Origin: Pseudisothecium myosuroides
Taxonomy: Eukaryota; Streptophyta; Bryopsida; Hypnales; Lembophyllaceae
Direction: 5' to 3'
Assembly (NCBI GenBank): GCA_951799445.1
Contig: OX637294.1
Location: 27,243,452 to 27,307,451 of the forward strand
DNA length: 64,000 bases
Under the pieces are notes generated by a model. That model was given only the letters and a program-made list of their open reading frames with translations. It ran no database searches and was not told the DNA's origin. The position numbers and the translations under genes are program-made. This document shows, piece after piece, positions 1 through 12,683 of the stretch (its first letter is position 1; each line of letters begins with the position of its first letter).

Positions 1-1752
1 GGGATTGGGTTGCCTCTCCTAGGTTCTATAAATTTTTTGAAATTTGCATCAACAAAGATAATGTGAAGCACAAAAAGTAAAAAGTATCTACACGGTTGAA
101 ATTATAAAACTATTTTTAGATTTTCTTCAAATGAATTTTGAAGATATGACTTCAAAAATTCACCAAAAATACAATTTCCATCTTTAGCATTTGAATTTTT
201 TTTTCATTGGTAAAAAGTGTGGTTTCGATTGATTTGTGAAAATAGGCATAAGATCTAGTAATGAGAAAACCAACACTTTTTTCAAATAGTAATTTTTTCA
301 ACATTTAGGCAAATTCTAAACACTTTGTGCTATTTTTCTTAAAAATTTTGTTTGACCATAGCAATCTTAGTTTGAATATAAATATTGAAAGACAACCCAA
401 TCGTTTTTAAATGAAAAAAAAATTGAAAAAGTTTTTTTCCACTTGAAAATTCTAACCAAAGTTGGGGCAGCGACCAAAAAATGGTCGCTTGAATGCTTAA
501 AGGTTAAGCACTCCGACGTCCATATTTTGGACAATGAACAAAGGGCTTGCAAGCGCAATTTAGTCCAACTAACTTTTGCTCATCCAATGTAATATTTGAA
601 TCTTGAGAAGACAACCTTTTTTAATGACCAATTGCATGAAACTGCAGAAATTGATATTTTTGTATTAAGATATAAACAAAAATGTGCAAAAATTCAAAGA
701 AAGATTGAGGTGTTAAGGGATGAAAAACCCAAAGAACAATGTCTATAAAAGTGCCTCACTCTAAATCCTCCATTTTTTTGCTATTTATGAGTGAAATTTT
801 TTTTTCACAAATTAAATCACATGTTCTAATATTTGCCATAAAGTTTTCAAATTTTATTGTATAAATTTAAAGTTACCTTGAACTTTTGAAGGAAAAAGGA
901 AGGAAATTTAAATCAAATACAAATCATGATAAAAAAAGACCAAAATTTTCATTACAGAAGTACTCTGTACATTATAGTGTAGAATATTGCAATATATAGA
1001 AGATTTTTGAGCCATTCCATATTTAGAAACATGATTATTGATTCAAACTTCACTAAAATGCTTATTTTAACCCCTAAGCACTCAAATGGGTCGCTGCTCA
1101 ACTTTGGGCAGATTTTTCGGGCAAAAGAAAACATTTCATATTTTAAAAAAAAAAATTGGGTCGTCTTTCAATATTTATATTCAAAACTAAGATCACTACG
1201 GTCAAACAGAACTTATTCACTAGAAGAAACCCACGTTGGTCTAAACAAAAAATGTGGGCTGAAATTTGTTGAGAACCATGTTTCCAATACTGGAATCCCA
1301 GAATTTTGCGTTGGAAATATGGTTCTCAACAAATTTCAGCCCACATTTTTTTGTTTAGACCAACGCGGGTTTCTTCTAGTGATTAGAGAAATAGCACAAA
1401 GAGTTTAGTATTTGCCTAGTGTTGAAAAACTTACTATTTGGGAAAAGTATTGGTACTTTCATGACTAGATTTAATGCATTTTTTTACAAATCAATAGAAA
1501 CCACAATTTTGACCAGTCAAACAAAAATTCAAATGCTAAAGATAGAAATTCTATTTTTGGCAAATTTTTGAAGTTATATCTTCAAAATTCATTTAAAGAA
1601 AATGAAAAATAATTTTATAATTTTAACTGTATGGATATTTTCTACTTTTTATGCTTCACATTATCTTCTTTGATGCAAACTTCAAAAAAGTTATAGAACT
1701 TATATTTTATAACACATTTATGTTTTGTCCAAACCCCTTGGGCTTTTAGGGG
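1..1752. mobile_element. Large foldback TTAA-type element, left end outside window
   Basis: Most of bases 1-560 reappear as reverse complement between about 1075 and 1700, making a long imperfect foldback. The right end reads TTTAGGGG followed by TTAA (1753-1756), the signature shared by ten other elements in this window. The left end lies before base 1. The right arm is interrupted by a 164-bp CACTA-type element at 1218-1381. Short open frames inside (for example 1007-1408) are products of the repeat and no protein family is recognisable. Class II, non-autonomous is an inference from structure. Confidence 0.7.
1218..1381. mobile_element. Miniature CACTA element nested in foldback
   Basis: Starts CACTAGAAGAAACCC and ends with its reverse complement GGGTTTCTTCTAGTG. 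The two arms of over 60 bp differ at only a few positions and surround a short loop. It is flanked by the 3-bp direct repeat ATT (1215-1217 and 1382-1384), as expected for CACTA (En/Spm) insertion. The other arm of the surrounding foldback lacks it, which confirms insertion. No coding capacity. Confidence 0.85.
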
Positions 1753-1756
1753 TTAA

Positions 1757-2947
1757 CCCCTAAGGACCCAAGGCCTTTTTTTTTGCCAAAAAACCATCAA
1801 AACTGTCTTTTCTATAGCAAGGAGTAAAAAAAATGAAAAATGTTTTTTTTACACATCTAACCGTAGGATCTTACACCTAACTAGTATGAGAATGTGTGGA
1901 AAAGATTTCAGAATTTTTGACTGCTCAGATTGCAAGATTTCTGCGTTTAAAGTGGGAAAAACAAGTATTTCAGCACATTGCGGGACTAGATTTTTTGACT
2001 TTAAACATTTTGCACTTAAAATTTTTGCACTACAAAGTTTTGTGCTTTAAATCTTTATAGTGGAGAATTGAGTTGAGAGTCTAGGGAAGAAAAAAAATAT
2101 TCAAAAAAACTTAATTATCATTCCTAAAAAATTTATTAAGTAGAAGTAGGTACAAGATAGAAGGAAAATCTAAAATATTAATATATTTTAGACGGAATTA
2201 AAATACACTAATCCCAATGGTGAGATTGTTCTAGCAAGTAAACTAATCTATGAGAAATTTTTTTTTTTTTAAATTGTAAAAATAGCATTTAGAAATGAAT
2301 CCTACAAGTTATTTTTTTCAAGAAGATGCTCTAACTACCCGAAAAACAAGAATGTCCATAACTTTCTCATAACAAATCCAAATGAAATGAATCAAAGCTT
2401 TCCAGATCAATGGTGCTAGTATGTGAGCCCAAGAATGCGAGCTTGTGAGCATTGAGCCTACAATATAGGTACCTATAATATAGATACCACACACTTAGAG
2501 GGTGTATGTATCATAAACACCTATAATATAGGTATTTGTAACATATACATTCTATAATCATAGATGGTTTTCATAGTATATACACCTATATCATAGGTGT
2601 GTAGTATTCTAAGCTCATAGGCTCACACTCCTATACTCACATAATAGCAATTGTGCTTTCCAGATGGACAAAAATATAATCTACAAGAAAAAAAATATTA
2701 AAAAAAAATCAAATTTTTGCCAAATTTTTCTTGCTGCCCGGACTGCCCAGTTACGAAAAAAAGTAACATTATTTGGCCACAATTTTTGACTCCTATTTCC
2801 AAATGTCCTAAAATTTAGTGCATATGAAAGGTATTCCTCACGCCCACCTTCTATTAAAATTTCAGCTTAAAATATGGAAATCTCTAGTCACACGGACCTG
2901 CCCAAAATTTCTATATGGCCCAAAACCGCATGCCAGTCCTTTAGGGG
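1757..2947. mobile_element. TTAA-flanked CCCCTAA-ended element (1.2 kb)
   Basis: Left end CCCCTAAGGACCCAAGGCC directly follows TTAA at 1753-1756. The right end is the inverted TTTAGGGG, followed by TTGA, probably a mutated TTAA. It is the reverse orientation of the element at 54173-55106, with high similarity along its length, and is lengthened by a 247-bp Mutator-like insertion. It shares its left TTAA with the foldback to its left. No open reading frame of note. Confidence 0.75.
2408..2654. mobile_element. Mutator-like miniature element with 11-bp target duplication
   Basis: The 11-mer GCTTTCCAGAT occurs on both sides (2397-2407 and 2655-2665) but once in related elements, so 2408-2654 is an insertion with an 11-bp target duplication. 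The ends are imperfect inverted repeats sharing the block TATGTGAG. The interior has repeated near-palindromes around CCTATAATATAGGT. A long target duplication with weak inverted ends suits a Mutator-like (MULE) miniature element; no transposase is present. Confidence 0.7.
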
Positions 2948-2951
2948 TTGA

Positions 2952-5592
2952 GGAATTTTTCAAAAATTTCAAGTGGAATTGAAGTTGCACTTCAAAAGCT
3001 TCATTTTGTTAGATTTGCTTAGAAGCAGAAGAAATTGATTTGAATGTCAAAATCAAGTTTTAAGGGAAAACAAAGCTCAAAGCATCGAAAGACATTAGAT
3101 ATTGTACCAGTTTCTTGATAAGCTACCGCACTCAAAATCAAATAGCTAAAATGTCTTGAATATCATCACAAAGTTTAGACCCTACGATTTGGCAGCAATT
3201 ATCGTGCGGTTATCATTGTTTCATAGGTTCGTACCATAATCGCACTGACTCAGTGTATTTTTACGCACTGAATCAGTGCGAAAACAATGAATATCAATAG
3301 CGTATGATTTATGTACTTTAACTATACAATTGTTGTGTCAAAACTGCACAACAATCATATAGTTAAAGTACATAAACCGTACGCTATTGATATTCATTGT
3401 TTTCGCACTGATTCAGTGCGTAAAAATACACTGAGTTCGTGCGATTATGGTACGAACCCATGAAACAACAATAACCGCACGATAATTGTTGCCAAATCGT
3501 AGGGTCTAAACTTTGTGATGATAACTCAGTAATGTGGACATAGCATGAATAAAGTTGCATACCAAAAATTGAATGAAAATCATTCATTCTTCAATATGCA
3601 CAAAGCCTAGTTGACCTTTTGATGGATACAAAACGACCTTGGCATCATTCTAGGGTTAAAGAGGAAATTGGGATTGCTCATCCAATCTTGTAGCAAATTT
3701 GTTGAAAGTCTATTGAAAGTGGTTAAAAATTGTACTATAGATATCAAAATAACAAAAAAAGATAAAAAAATGTACCAAAATTGGAAGCTAGTTCTGGACA
3801 AACCCTAAGGAACACTCGTAGAAGAAAAAAAGGTTGGGCTTCCTTCCATTCCTACCATCTAAAGAAGAAATAGAGCTTTATCCCTAAGAACTAGCTAACA
3901 TTAATATCAAGGAAAATACAACTTTTGGGTAAAAATAATCATCCCTAAATCGAGAGATCAAGGAACCAAATTTTTCCTTCCTCTGATGACAACCCTCCAT
4001 CACAAGGTATCACACTAAGGGAAAATTTATATCAATAAGGCCTCTTTACACTAGAATGAGAAGTTGTGGATAGTAAGCTTTCAATCAATGAGAGCTTCCA
4101 AAATTGTTAAGACCAAGGAATGTAAGTTTATACTCAAAATTTAAGGTTCAAGGAAAAGAATGATATAGACAATACTTTTGTCATCCTTGATACAAAATTG
4201 CATAAGTTTTGAGCTCCCCCAAATTGTAGTTTTTATAAAGGTCACTGTAATTTTTGAAGATTGGTAGTTTTTTGATGAAATTGAGGATGACAACTTTTGT
4301 TTTTGGATTTTTTGGGCCACTTATATGCATCATGAACTCCAGTCTTCAAACAAAAAATTTGATTCTTAAAATGCATTATACAGTTGTAAAATATAAATTG
4401 AATTGTATTGCCCTATTCAACTAATATTTCAAATGCAAGGGCATTAAGATATAACAATGGTCCGTATTACAACCTATACTCTCTCTATAATGGCTAATGC
4501 AATTCTATGCTCTCAATTCCAAAAAAAATTCAAATATTGTGGAAACCAACATCATTTGCATGTTTATCAAATTGTTGATATTTTTAATTCTACAAATGCC
4601 AATTTCCTTCAATTTTTCTGAACAACAATCTGAAATGATGTATACCAACATGCCAGGGCACAAAAAGTTTTTTCGGAGTTCTAAGAAAAAATTGACAAAA
4701 GATAAAGTAATTCCAAATCATGGTGAAAAAATTGAGTTTTAGACATGGCTAACTTTGAACTTAATTTTCTTTCAAATCACAACTAATTTTTTCTTCAAAC
4801 TTCCATGGTAACGTGTACGATGTTGCACACTACAACTTTGTACATTGATACTATTGGTATAGCTATTTGAATGAAAACATTTCAGACTTGTACTCAGTTT
4901 TATTAGTGGTTGAACAAGTGATGACAAAGTATAAATTTTTGTTTGTGGATTAAAAGAAGTTTAGAATATAATTCAATGTAGGGAAGGATTTTTTCCCAAA
5001 GGTTGAGAATATAGTCACCTTCAAGGAGCAAGTAAGTGACAAGAAAGACCACAAAGACACCCTCTCCCTTGGATGTAATTCATCTCATTATTTCATCTCT
5101 ATGGCTAATTGTTTTGAGGATTACCGGTATATTTTCTAGAATAAAATACAACTTGTAAGAATTCAAGGATTAGTACACCTTGGATAACATCTAGTGCATG
5201 GTTAAGATTTGCCTCTGCAATGCAAGATCTATCGTCTTGAGTTTTATATATTCTTTTAGGTGAAAATATATTCTAAAGTTGGAATAAATATTAAATCAAT
5301 TGATATGGTTTTATAAGATCAATGGCTACTTTATGTTGTATCATTTTTGAAATAGAATTCATAACAATATTCCATCATTTACCTTTGTTCCTTCAATGTA
5401 TAAGGAATATAGAATTTTTAAAATTTTCTGAATTTTTGAATTAGGATTTAAAATGGTTTTCCAATTATTTTTTAATATTTTACATCCAAAAACAAAATAA
5501 TAATAATATAATAAACATCAGTACATGATTTTTTCTTGAGTTGAAAACTAAAATAAAATCAGATTTGATACAAATTTGATTGTAAACTATGT
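2952..5592. other. Intergenic, AT-rich
   Basis: Apart from the foldback at 3161-3523, no gene was recognised. Short open frames such as 3607-3801 and 4497-4742 have the residue make-up of random AT-rich DNA and resemble no family known to me. Confidence 0.5.
3161..3523. mobile_element. 363-bp foldback miniature element
   Basis: Two arms of about 165 bp are near-perfect reverse complements around a short centre near 3335-3345. The outer ends read TATCATCACAAAG and CTTTGTGATGATA. Nothing coding lies inside. A target duplication could not be fixed because the inverted repeat runs into the flanks, so the superfamily is undetermined. Confidence 0.75.
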
Positions 5593-5596
5593 TTAA

Positions 5597-6157
5597 CCCC
5601 TTAAGGACCATGAGTGGAGATTTTGAACAACGTATGATTAGAAACACATCCCAAACTCACCAAAATGCATTTTTTCATCCATCAATTTTTTTAAAAGATT
5701 CTTATATTAGTTCTTTAACATTTGTACAATATAGATTATGAAGATTTTGCTTTGCAAATATTCTATAATTCAAAGTCTATCGATAGGTCTAGCCTCAAAA
5801 AATAACTTTTTTTAGTTCAACAAATGACCCTTCAAAACGACTTGAATAAAAATAAATAAAATAAAATTCAAAAATCACTATGATTAGATTTTAGCATTTT
5901 GAACTTACATAAAAAAATTATTTTAAAAATCATAAATATTCAATCTACAATTGATTTCAGAAGGAATTTTCAATTTCCAACTTCAAATTTTATTGTAAAG
6001 TATTGGTTTGTGTAATAGTTGATCTAACCGTATGGACGTAATCTATAAATTTACAACTATAGTTTGAGAGTCATCATTAAAATATTGTTCTAAGTTGTAT
6101 TTTATAATAGATCTTCACAATTTTGGAAATCTGAATAACCCCCTAGTCCTTTTGGGG
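5597..6157. mobile_element. Short TTAA-flanked element
   Basis: Starts CCCCTTAAGGACCA after TTAA (5593-5596) and ends TCCTTTTGGGG before ATAA (6158-6161). The inverted ends match at about 10 of 14 positions, weaker than other members of the family. No coding capacity. Confidence 0.55.
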
Positions 6158-6905
6158 ATAATAGAAACAAATTTTCATCTTCACAATTGAAATTGGTTTT
6201 AAATTGCAAGCACATGCAGGCGAGCTCATATTTCTTAGAACCTTACATGCTAAATTTACCTTTAAATTCAATATAAATTAAAATAATTACATCATCAAAT
6301 ATAATAATCAGTTCGATATATCTTAAATTTTGAGATTTAGGATAGTATCACCATAATAATTTAATTATTTTGAACACTTTTTTTTGTAAGAATTCATTGG
6401 AATAATAACTTCAACTCTAAGTATATTAAAAATTTAATATAATATTTTGGTCACTATATAATGTACACTAAAAGAAATCAAATTAAATGAATATGTCAAT
6501 TCCAAGAAGATATGATCAAAAAATAAATATATAATTTTAATATAATTTTTATTTATTTATTTATATACATTTTTTTAATTAAAACTTGTGAACATTGAAT
6601 ATGTGTATAGTTTTTTAAACATGAATATTAAAAAAACATGAGAAAAAACTTTGATAAAGAAAACTTTACTTTGCACTTTCAAGCATTGAAGTTTGAACAT
6701 ACCAGACAATATATAGATCTTCAAACAATTAAAGGTTATATATTCTTGTTTTTTTGTTTCATGGACATTCTAGCGACCATGTTTTTTTTTATAATAAAAA
6801 ATATCATGGTAGTTTTTAGTTCTTAATTATCTTCAGTGTGGTTTTTGCTTGAAATTCTTAAAAAATGATGAAGGATTTTGAAATACCTTTCACCAAACTC
6901 TTATA

Positions 6906-8745
6906 ATGATGAGTCCAAACAATATAATGGCATTCTTAAGAAGCAATGACATCCAAAGTACCTTCAATTATTTTGACAAGGGATGTAAAGGCAAATTGAA
7001 TCGTGAAGAAGTCATTTGTGCCATGATATCCTTCTTTGGTACTCCTCCTTCTAAGGTAAAATAAAATTCCACTCCATGCATAATATTGATGACATTCAAA
7101 TTTTATGCCAAAGCATTGTGTCATTTATCATGAGTTTTGTTTGAATGTATTTGGCATTGATATTCAAGAAAAAAAAAAGTTGTTGCCTCAAGTTGTAGCA
7201 ATAAAAAAAAATATCATAATATCTCTAAGAATTCTCCAATTTTAAATAATAAAATATTAAAATAATACTATCTTAACAATTCTTATATTCATATTATATA
7301 CATTAAAGACAAATTGATATATTTTTATCATTGATTGATATCATCACAATAAATTTAAATTTTAGCTCTTACTTATAAATTAAATAAAGTGACATATTTA
7401 AAACTTCTCTTTTAATACAAAATTTAAAGTCTTATAATACTAGAATTTTTTTGAAAATTTGCATACTATTGTACATCAATTTTTTTGTCATAATGCATTA
7501 CAATGTTTTAAGAACTATAAAAATTACTACCACAAAACAAATATTTGAATTTGAGGTAGAAGAGAGTGATTTACAAACCATGTTCATCCAAAGTACATGA
7601 CCATATTGCAAAGATTTATTAAAAGATTTGAGAAAAGATATCTATATGCTATAAAGAAATTTAAAAAAAAAAAAATAGTTGTAGTATGCAGGCACACTAA
7701 ATTCAAAAATCACGTTGATAACAATAGGCTTTAAAATACTAGTGATTTGTTTTTTTATATCCATTTGATTTTAGATAGTAGGATATTTTGCATTCTTATA
7801 TTTCAAAATGGAGTTGAAAACCTTGGACTAAATTTTTTTGGATTCAAAAAATCATTTTAAATTATTATTATTATTTTTAACTTTATACAAAACTTTATTT
7901 TTTACTAATTTCATGAATTGTATTTAGAAAATTAGATGGATTTTCTAATGTAGATTTTATTGCAAAATTAGTACAAATTGATTGACTTCCTATTTTGCAA
8001 GTGTATATTGGAAATTGATGTATTTGTGGTGTGCAATTGCCCTCCATAATAATATTGTAAGTGTATTCATTTTACCTTTTAAATATCATAGTACATCAAA
8101 AAAAAATTATAATATTTAAAATCGTTTAGTAGAAATATTATAACCGCACATAATTAATTGTTTTATCCAAAGCTAATCCATAAAGGTTGAATTAAAAGAA
8201 ATGATGGAGATTGCAACTTTTGGATATGTTAGTTGGCCTCTCTTTGAAGCAATTGTTTCAAAAAAATTAGTAAGACACAACCTGGCTCCAATTGACCTTC
8301 AAATTATACGCATTGCTTTCAACATGTTCTGTAACAAAGGTGATGTTTGTTGAATCATAGTGTTATATAATACAATCAAAACTTTAAAACAAAATATTAC
8401 CTTGAATATTGTTATTTTTGTACATTCATTTTAATTGAAATGAATTCATTTAATACAATAAAGAATTATTACTACATATTAACAAATCATTTGATTATAA
8501 TGTATGTAGAATGATTACAATAGATATTTATAATAAATTTGAATATTAACTTTGTATATTAATTTATAGATTCACTTCATCAAGAACTTATTTCAAGTCA
8601 ATTATTTATGTCAATTACAAAAAAACATGCACCATATCTTAATGAAGAATTTATAAGCAAAGCATTTTTAGAACTTGACTTAGATAAAGATGGATTTTTG
8701 AACTTTTTTGATTTTGCTGCAGCATTACGTTCAGATGTACCATAA
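6906..8745 (+). CDS. EF-hand protein, EFCAB11-like, three exons
   Basis: Exons are 6906-7055, 8186-8339 and 8570-8745, joined by GT-AG introns of 1,130 and 230 bp. Phases agree at both junctions and give 159 codons plus TAA. Residues 24-35 form an EF-hand loop (DKGCKGKLNREE) that lacks acidic residues at positions 3 and 5, so it probably binds calcium poorly. FFGTPPSKVELKEMM bridges exons 1 and 2. The middle two hands are degenerate. Residues 138-149 (DLDKDGFLNFFD) form a canonical calcium-binding loop just before the C-terminus. Length, hand order and the FG-x-x-PSK linker resemble EFCAB11, a poorly characterised EF-hand protein; this is from memory of the family. An alternative is a divergent calmodulin-like protein. 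No stop or frameshift was seen. Codons are AT-rich, unlike the two GC-rich genes here. The first of two adjacent ATGs was taken as start; 6909 is equally possible. The exon 2 acceptor is weak. Confidence 0.75.
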
Positions 8746-11605
8746 TATAAATCATTTAATTGTTCTATTTGAAGGTCATTTTGATGTCTTTGATACTGTT
8801 TCTTTATAAAAATAAATTTGGATATTATAGTTAATATTAAGTAAAACTAAAAACCTAATGATCTATTCAAAAAAATTATTTATTGAATTTTGCATTGATT
8901 CAAAAACTAATGTTCATTGAATTAGTTTTTATAGTTTATATTGGATCTTAAGCAACGAAAGTAATTTTAAATTAAATTATGAAATATTTCAAATCAAATG
9001 CATGAGAAGGTAATTTATAAAATACTTTAATAACTTCAAATCAAATAACCGCTACCGACCTACATTTAGCCTTTATGTGTTTATTACAATGAAGATATTA
9101 CTTTATGTGAAAAAATCTTTAAGAAATAAAATAAAGATGCTAATTTTTTCAGATTTTTGGGAGGAAAAAACAAATTATTTTGATTTTTATGAGTAAATAT
9201 TGTTATTTCTATTACAAAATCTATTTTGAAAAAAAATGAAGCTTAGAATGTGAAACAACATTTTGTAAATTAATTTCAAAAAACCATATTAATCCTAGCA
9301 TGGAAACCTCCAGTGTAAATGTTATTGAATTTCAAAGTTTTTATGAACTAAAAAATTAGAAAATTACTAGTATTTTTATTTTATTATATTGTGGCAATGG
9401 CACAAGGCACACTAGTATGAAATATGAATGAAAAACAGATATTATTGAGTAATTTTGATTCTTATAACTTAGACCTAGCTTGTAAATCCAATAATTCATT
9501 GAAGTTTTGGATTTCTTTACATTTCAACATGGAATAGAAACAAATTTTATTAAGCGTCCATTTCCTAGTTTAAATCAGGTTCCAAAAATGAATATCTTCA
9601 AAGTTACAAATAAGTTTGACCTACGGTTTGACTATACTACATCTACATTTTGGATGTAGGGATCTTAGGGGGGCAATATCAATGGTAGACGATAATTGAA
9701 AATCATTGTGTATCCAAATACACGTGATTCAAACAAACAAATTTATGTATTGAAATTTTTTCAAACTGATATATATTTTTTCAAATAGGTTAAGAGTTGA
9801 AAAGTTGTGATTTGCTTAAGGTTTGATGTTGCGGTTCTATATATTAATCTTAATTTGAAATTTGAAGAAACCCACAAAATTTGTTTATTTCAGTGGTGAT
9901 TGTTTGGTTCAATGATTGTTGAAATTTTTAAGCAAGATTTATGGGATTTATAACTACTTGAATCTCTACAACTCAAGATTGAAAATAACCTCTTGAATCT
10001 CCACAACTCAAGCTTGAAAAATAGATTGAAGAAATTAACATCATCACATGTTCTAAAAGTTAACCTATTATGTACTCTATTTTCACCATCCATTACGATT
10101 TAAATAGGAAAAAGGGGATTGTTAATCAAATGTTAGGAAATCCTAAGAGACAAATAAAAAAGTGATGTTTACTAAAATCGTGCTATTATACTTTGCTCAT
10201 TTTTTTAATTTTTAACTTTATAAGGTGATAATTGAAAATATCAATTAAAATGGATTTTTTTGTATTGGATCACTAAGTGGCCTTCACATACAAATTGCAT
10301 AACAGAGTTGGCCTATAAAATTAACTAAGGTAGGAGGTCTATAAAGTATCCATTTAAGAGTTAAATTGGAAGGAATAAACTTCTTGAAATATTTTCAATA
10401 AATTTTCTTTGAAAAACAAACCGAGAAAATAAATGGAATTGGCATCTAATTCAAGTTGTTTCATACTTTTTGGAGCTTTGTGGAATTAGTTATGATTTTT
10501 TGAAGTTGAAGTGCAATGGACTCTAAAATTGCCCACCTCCCGAAAGATGAACTATATATACACATTCTTGGTATAATGAAAAAGCAATATATAAAAATAG
10601 TGTACATTTAAAGAGGTAGGCAATTTTAGACCCCAAGTACTTTATGTACGGACCTGTTCCCTTACCATGAGTCACTTACTGTAGAAGATGAGAGGTTTCA
10701 AGTTTGACTTTTGTGGCCATAGATAGCCAATCCACCCTATCTATCTAATTTGGATTATTTTCAATCATTCATGTTTAAAGCAAAACTAATAGATTTTACC
10801 CAAGTAGTAAAACTTTGAAGTCATTTAAAGATTTTTTAATAGAATTTTAAGTTGTCAAATGACTTTTTTATAGAGTAATGAAGCCATATATTGATAGTGG
10901 CTACTTATTTGAGAGGTTTGTCATTCAAGAGACCTAATTCAAGACCCTCCAATTTTTCATATATGAGATCCTTTTTATTTTGCATATCTAGATCCCAAAA
11001 CAAAGGATATGGGCCATGGGATACATGTATCTATATTTGTATTAGCCTATTAGTATTAGTGTATATAACCACAATATCTATAACTAGTGTATCTATATTT
11101 GTATGTATATCCACCATATATTGTACCCATATCCATGTATTTGATGTGTCCAAATTAAAAAAATTCAAGATCTATTTTGAGGAGGGTGCTTGATATTTTT
11201 GAGGTGTATGTGGTTGGTCTTTTCAAGTGGATAGTAATGAAGCAATTTCATACTTCTCCTTGCTTGATGAATTTGAGTTTAATGAGAACATTAATTGATA
11301 AAATAAAGTATGCTACATTGAGATTGATATAATTTGAATTGCATTGCAACACTAAATCCATTTTCAATTGAGTCAAAGTAGTTGCAGCGTTATCAAATTT
11401 TATAAATCCTAGATTGTAACGCAAAATCAACATAATTATTGCCATTGCACACGATGATTGAATCTTATCACAGAATCCAATGGAGGCCCAAACACATAAA
11501 TTTGTCGCAATCATGAGTACATCCTAAATCCGAGTAGAGGAAATAGCTTTTGTCACTTCTCCAAACCTAATGCCATTCTTTGTATCATGGAAATTATGAA
11601 AAATC
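8746..11605. other. Intergenic, AT-rich
   Basis: No gene recognised. The segment around 10325-10640 has diverged copies near 20765-20905 and 21645-21670, so it is a dispersed repeat. Open frames at 9890-10093 and 10891-11193 show no family features. Confidence 0.45.
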
Positions 11606-11750
11606 ACTAGACGGCCCGGACAGGCTCACATTTCAGACGATTTGGACGGACCGGACAAATAATGTGACCACCTTAAAGTAATCACATTAGGCAAATTAGG
11701 GTAACTGGACGTCCCGGACAGGCGGATATATTGGACGATTTGGACGGAAG
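11606..11750. repeat. Two spaced direct repeats of about 45 bp
   Basis: The block containing CCCGGACAGGC and GACGATTTGGACGGA occurs at about 11606-11650 and again at 11702-11750, separated by about 50 unrelated bases. It is richer in GC than its surroundings. Function unknown. Confidence 0.6.
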
Positions 11751-12218
11751 GTTCATCCAGTGTAACAACTATGACTTATTTTTTATGAAAAGCATGCTAA
11801 GTGAAGTAGTTTTCTATTTTGTTCTATACAAGATCAAGCCGATCCAAAAGAAATACGTTAAAGATCAAGGATTGCATTTGTTAATGATTTCTTGTCATTT
11901 ATCGATCAAATTCACAGAACTGAACTCCAACGAAAATTTGACAAGAAATATATCACTAAAAAAAATTCGTCAAATTGGTTGGTAACCAAGAATTTTCATC
12001 GAATTGTGAAGAGTTTCTACATAACCAAAGTGATTCCAATGGCAAGTCGGCAAGTGATATTCTTCACATGTTTAATAGCCTATGCAACAAGAGGAATCGT
12101 AAGACCCTTCTTCACTTCTAGGAATATTCATATTGATTCCTATGAGATTATATTTATTTTGTTATTCCTTTAGTAAACCTTGCCATATTGAATTGATTTT
12201 TGACAAGATTAGCACATT

Positions 12219-12617
12219 TTAAGGAACTAAGAGCGGGACCAGGAGACTACTCCCAGGTGACGTGTGCTCAACAACCTTCTTGATCAATTCGGACTCCAGA
12301 TCATCGGCCTTCTTGTTCAATTTGGACTCCAGAGTCTGCAGAACAAAACAGAAAATTCAGTTAGTGTGCTCTTCATCAAAAATAAGCATACTTATATACC
12401 ACAAAATTCAAAGTATAATAAACAAATAAATTAAGAGGAGTTATATCTTATAGTTCAGATCCTGGACTTGGATTCGTGATGTCAAGGCTTGGAGGGTTTT
12501 CATCACGTCAGATATGTTGGCCACAACGTGGGAGGATCCACCTAGAACTTCTTCAGGTTGTGGCTGGCTGACAGATGAGATGTCACTTTGCTTTCTCTTC
12601 TTCTTCCCGCCAGCCAT
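12219..12617 (-). CDS. Possible two-exon coiled-coil protein with a basic N-terminus
   Basis: Exon 1 (12617-12447) starts MAGGKKKRKQSD, with a lysine/arginine cluster that could be a nuclear localisation signal. Exon 2 (12335-12219) reads TLESKLNKKADDLESELIKK and ends in TAA after LVPLLVP. Both join in phase 0 to a predicted 95-residue, charged, coiled-coil-like product. The 111-bp intron between them ends TTCTGCAG after a CTAAC branch-like site, but begins ATATAA rather than GT, so it is either a rare AT-AG intron or a dead donor. Translation without splicing adds one residue and then stops. The 5' side (12684-12994) is a tandem duplication. No family recognised; a captured gene fragment in a transposon is an alternative. 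Confidence 0.4.
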
Positions 12618-12683
12618 TGTCCGAAACCTACACCTCCACATAAACAAGTCCCAGTCAGTTCTCTAAATATCCTTCTCGCTCCA

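Noticed and set aside
11731..12173. Overlapping plus-strand frames with a protein-like composition
   Set aside because: Two overlapping frames of modest length, neither matching a family I recognise; could be a decayed transposase, but evidence is too thin to call.
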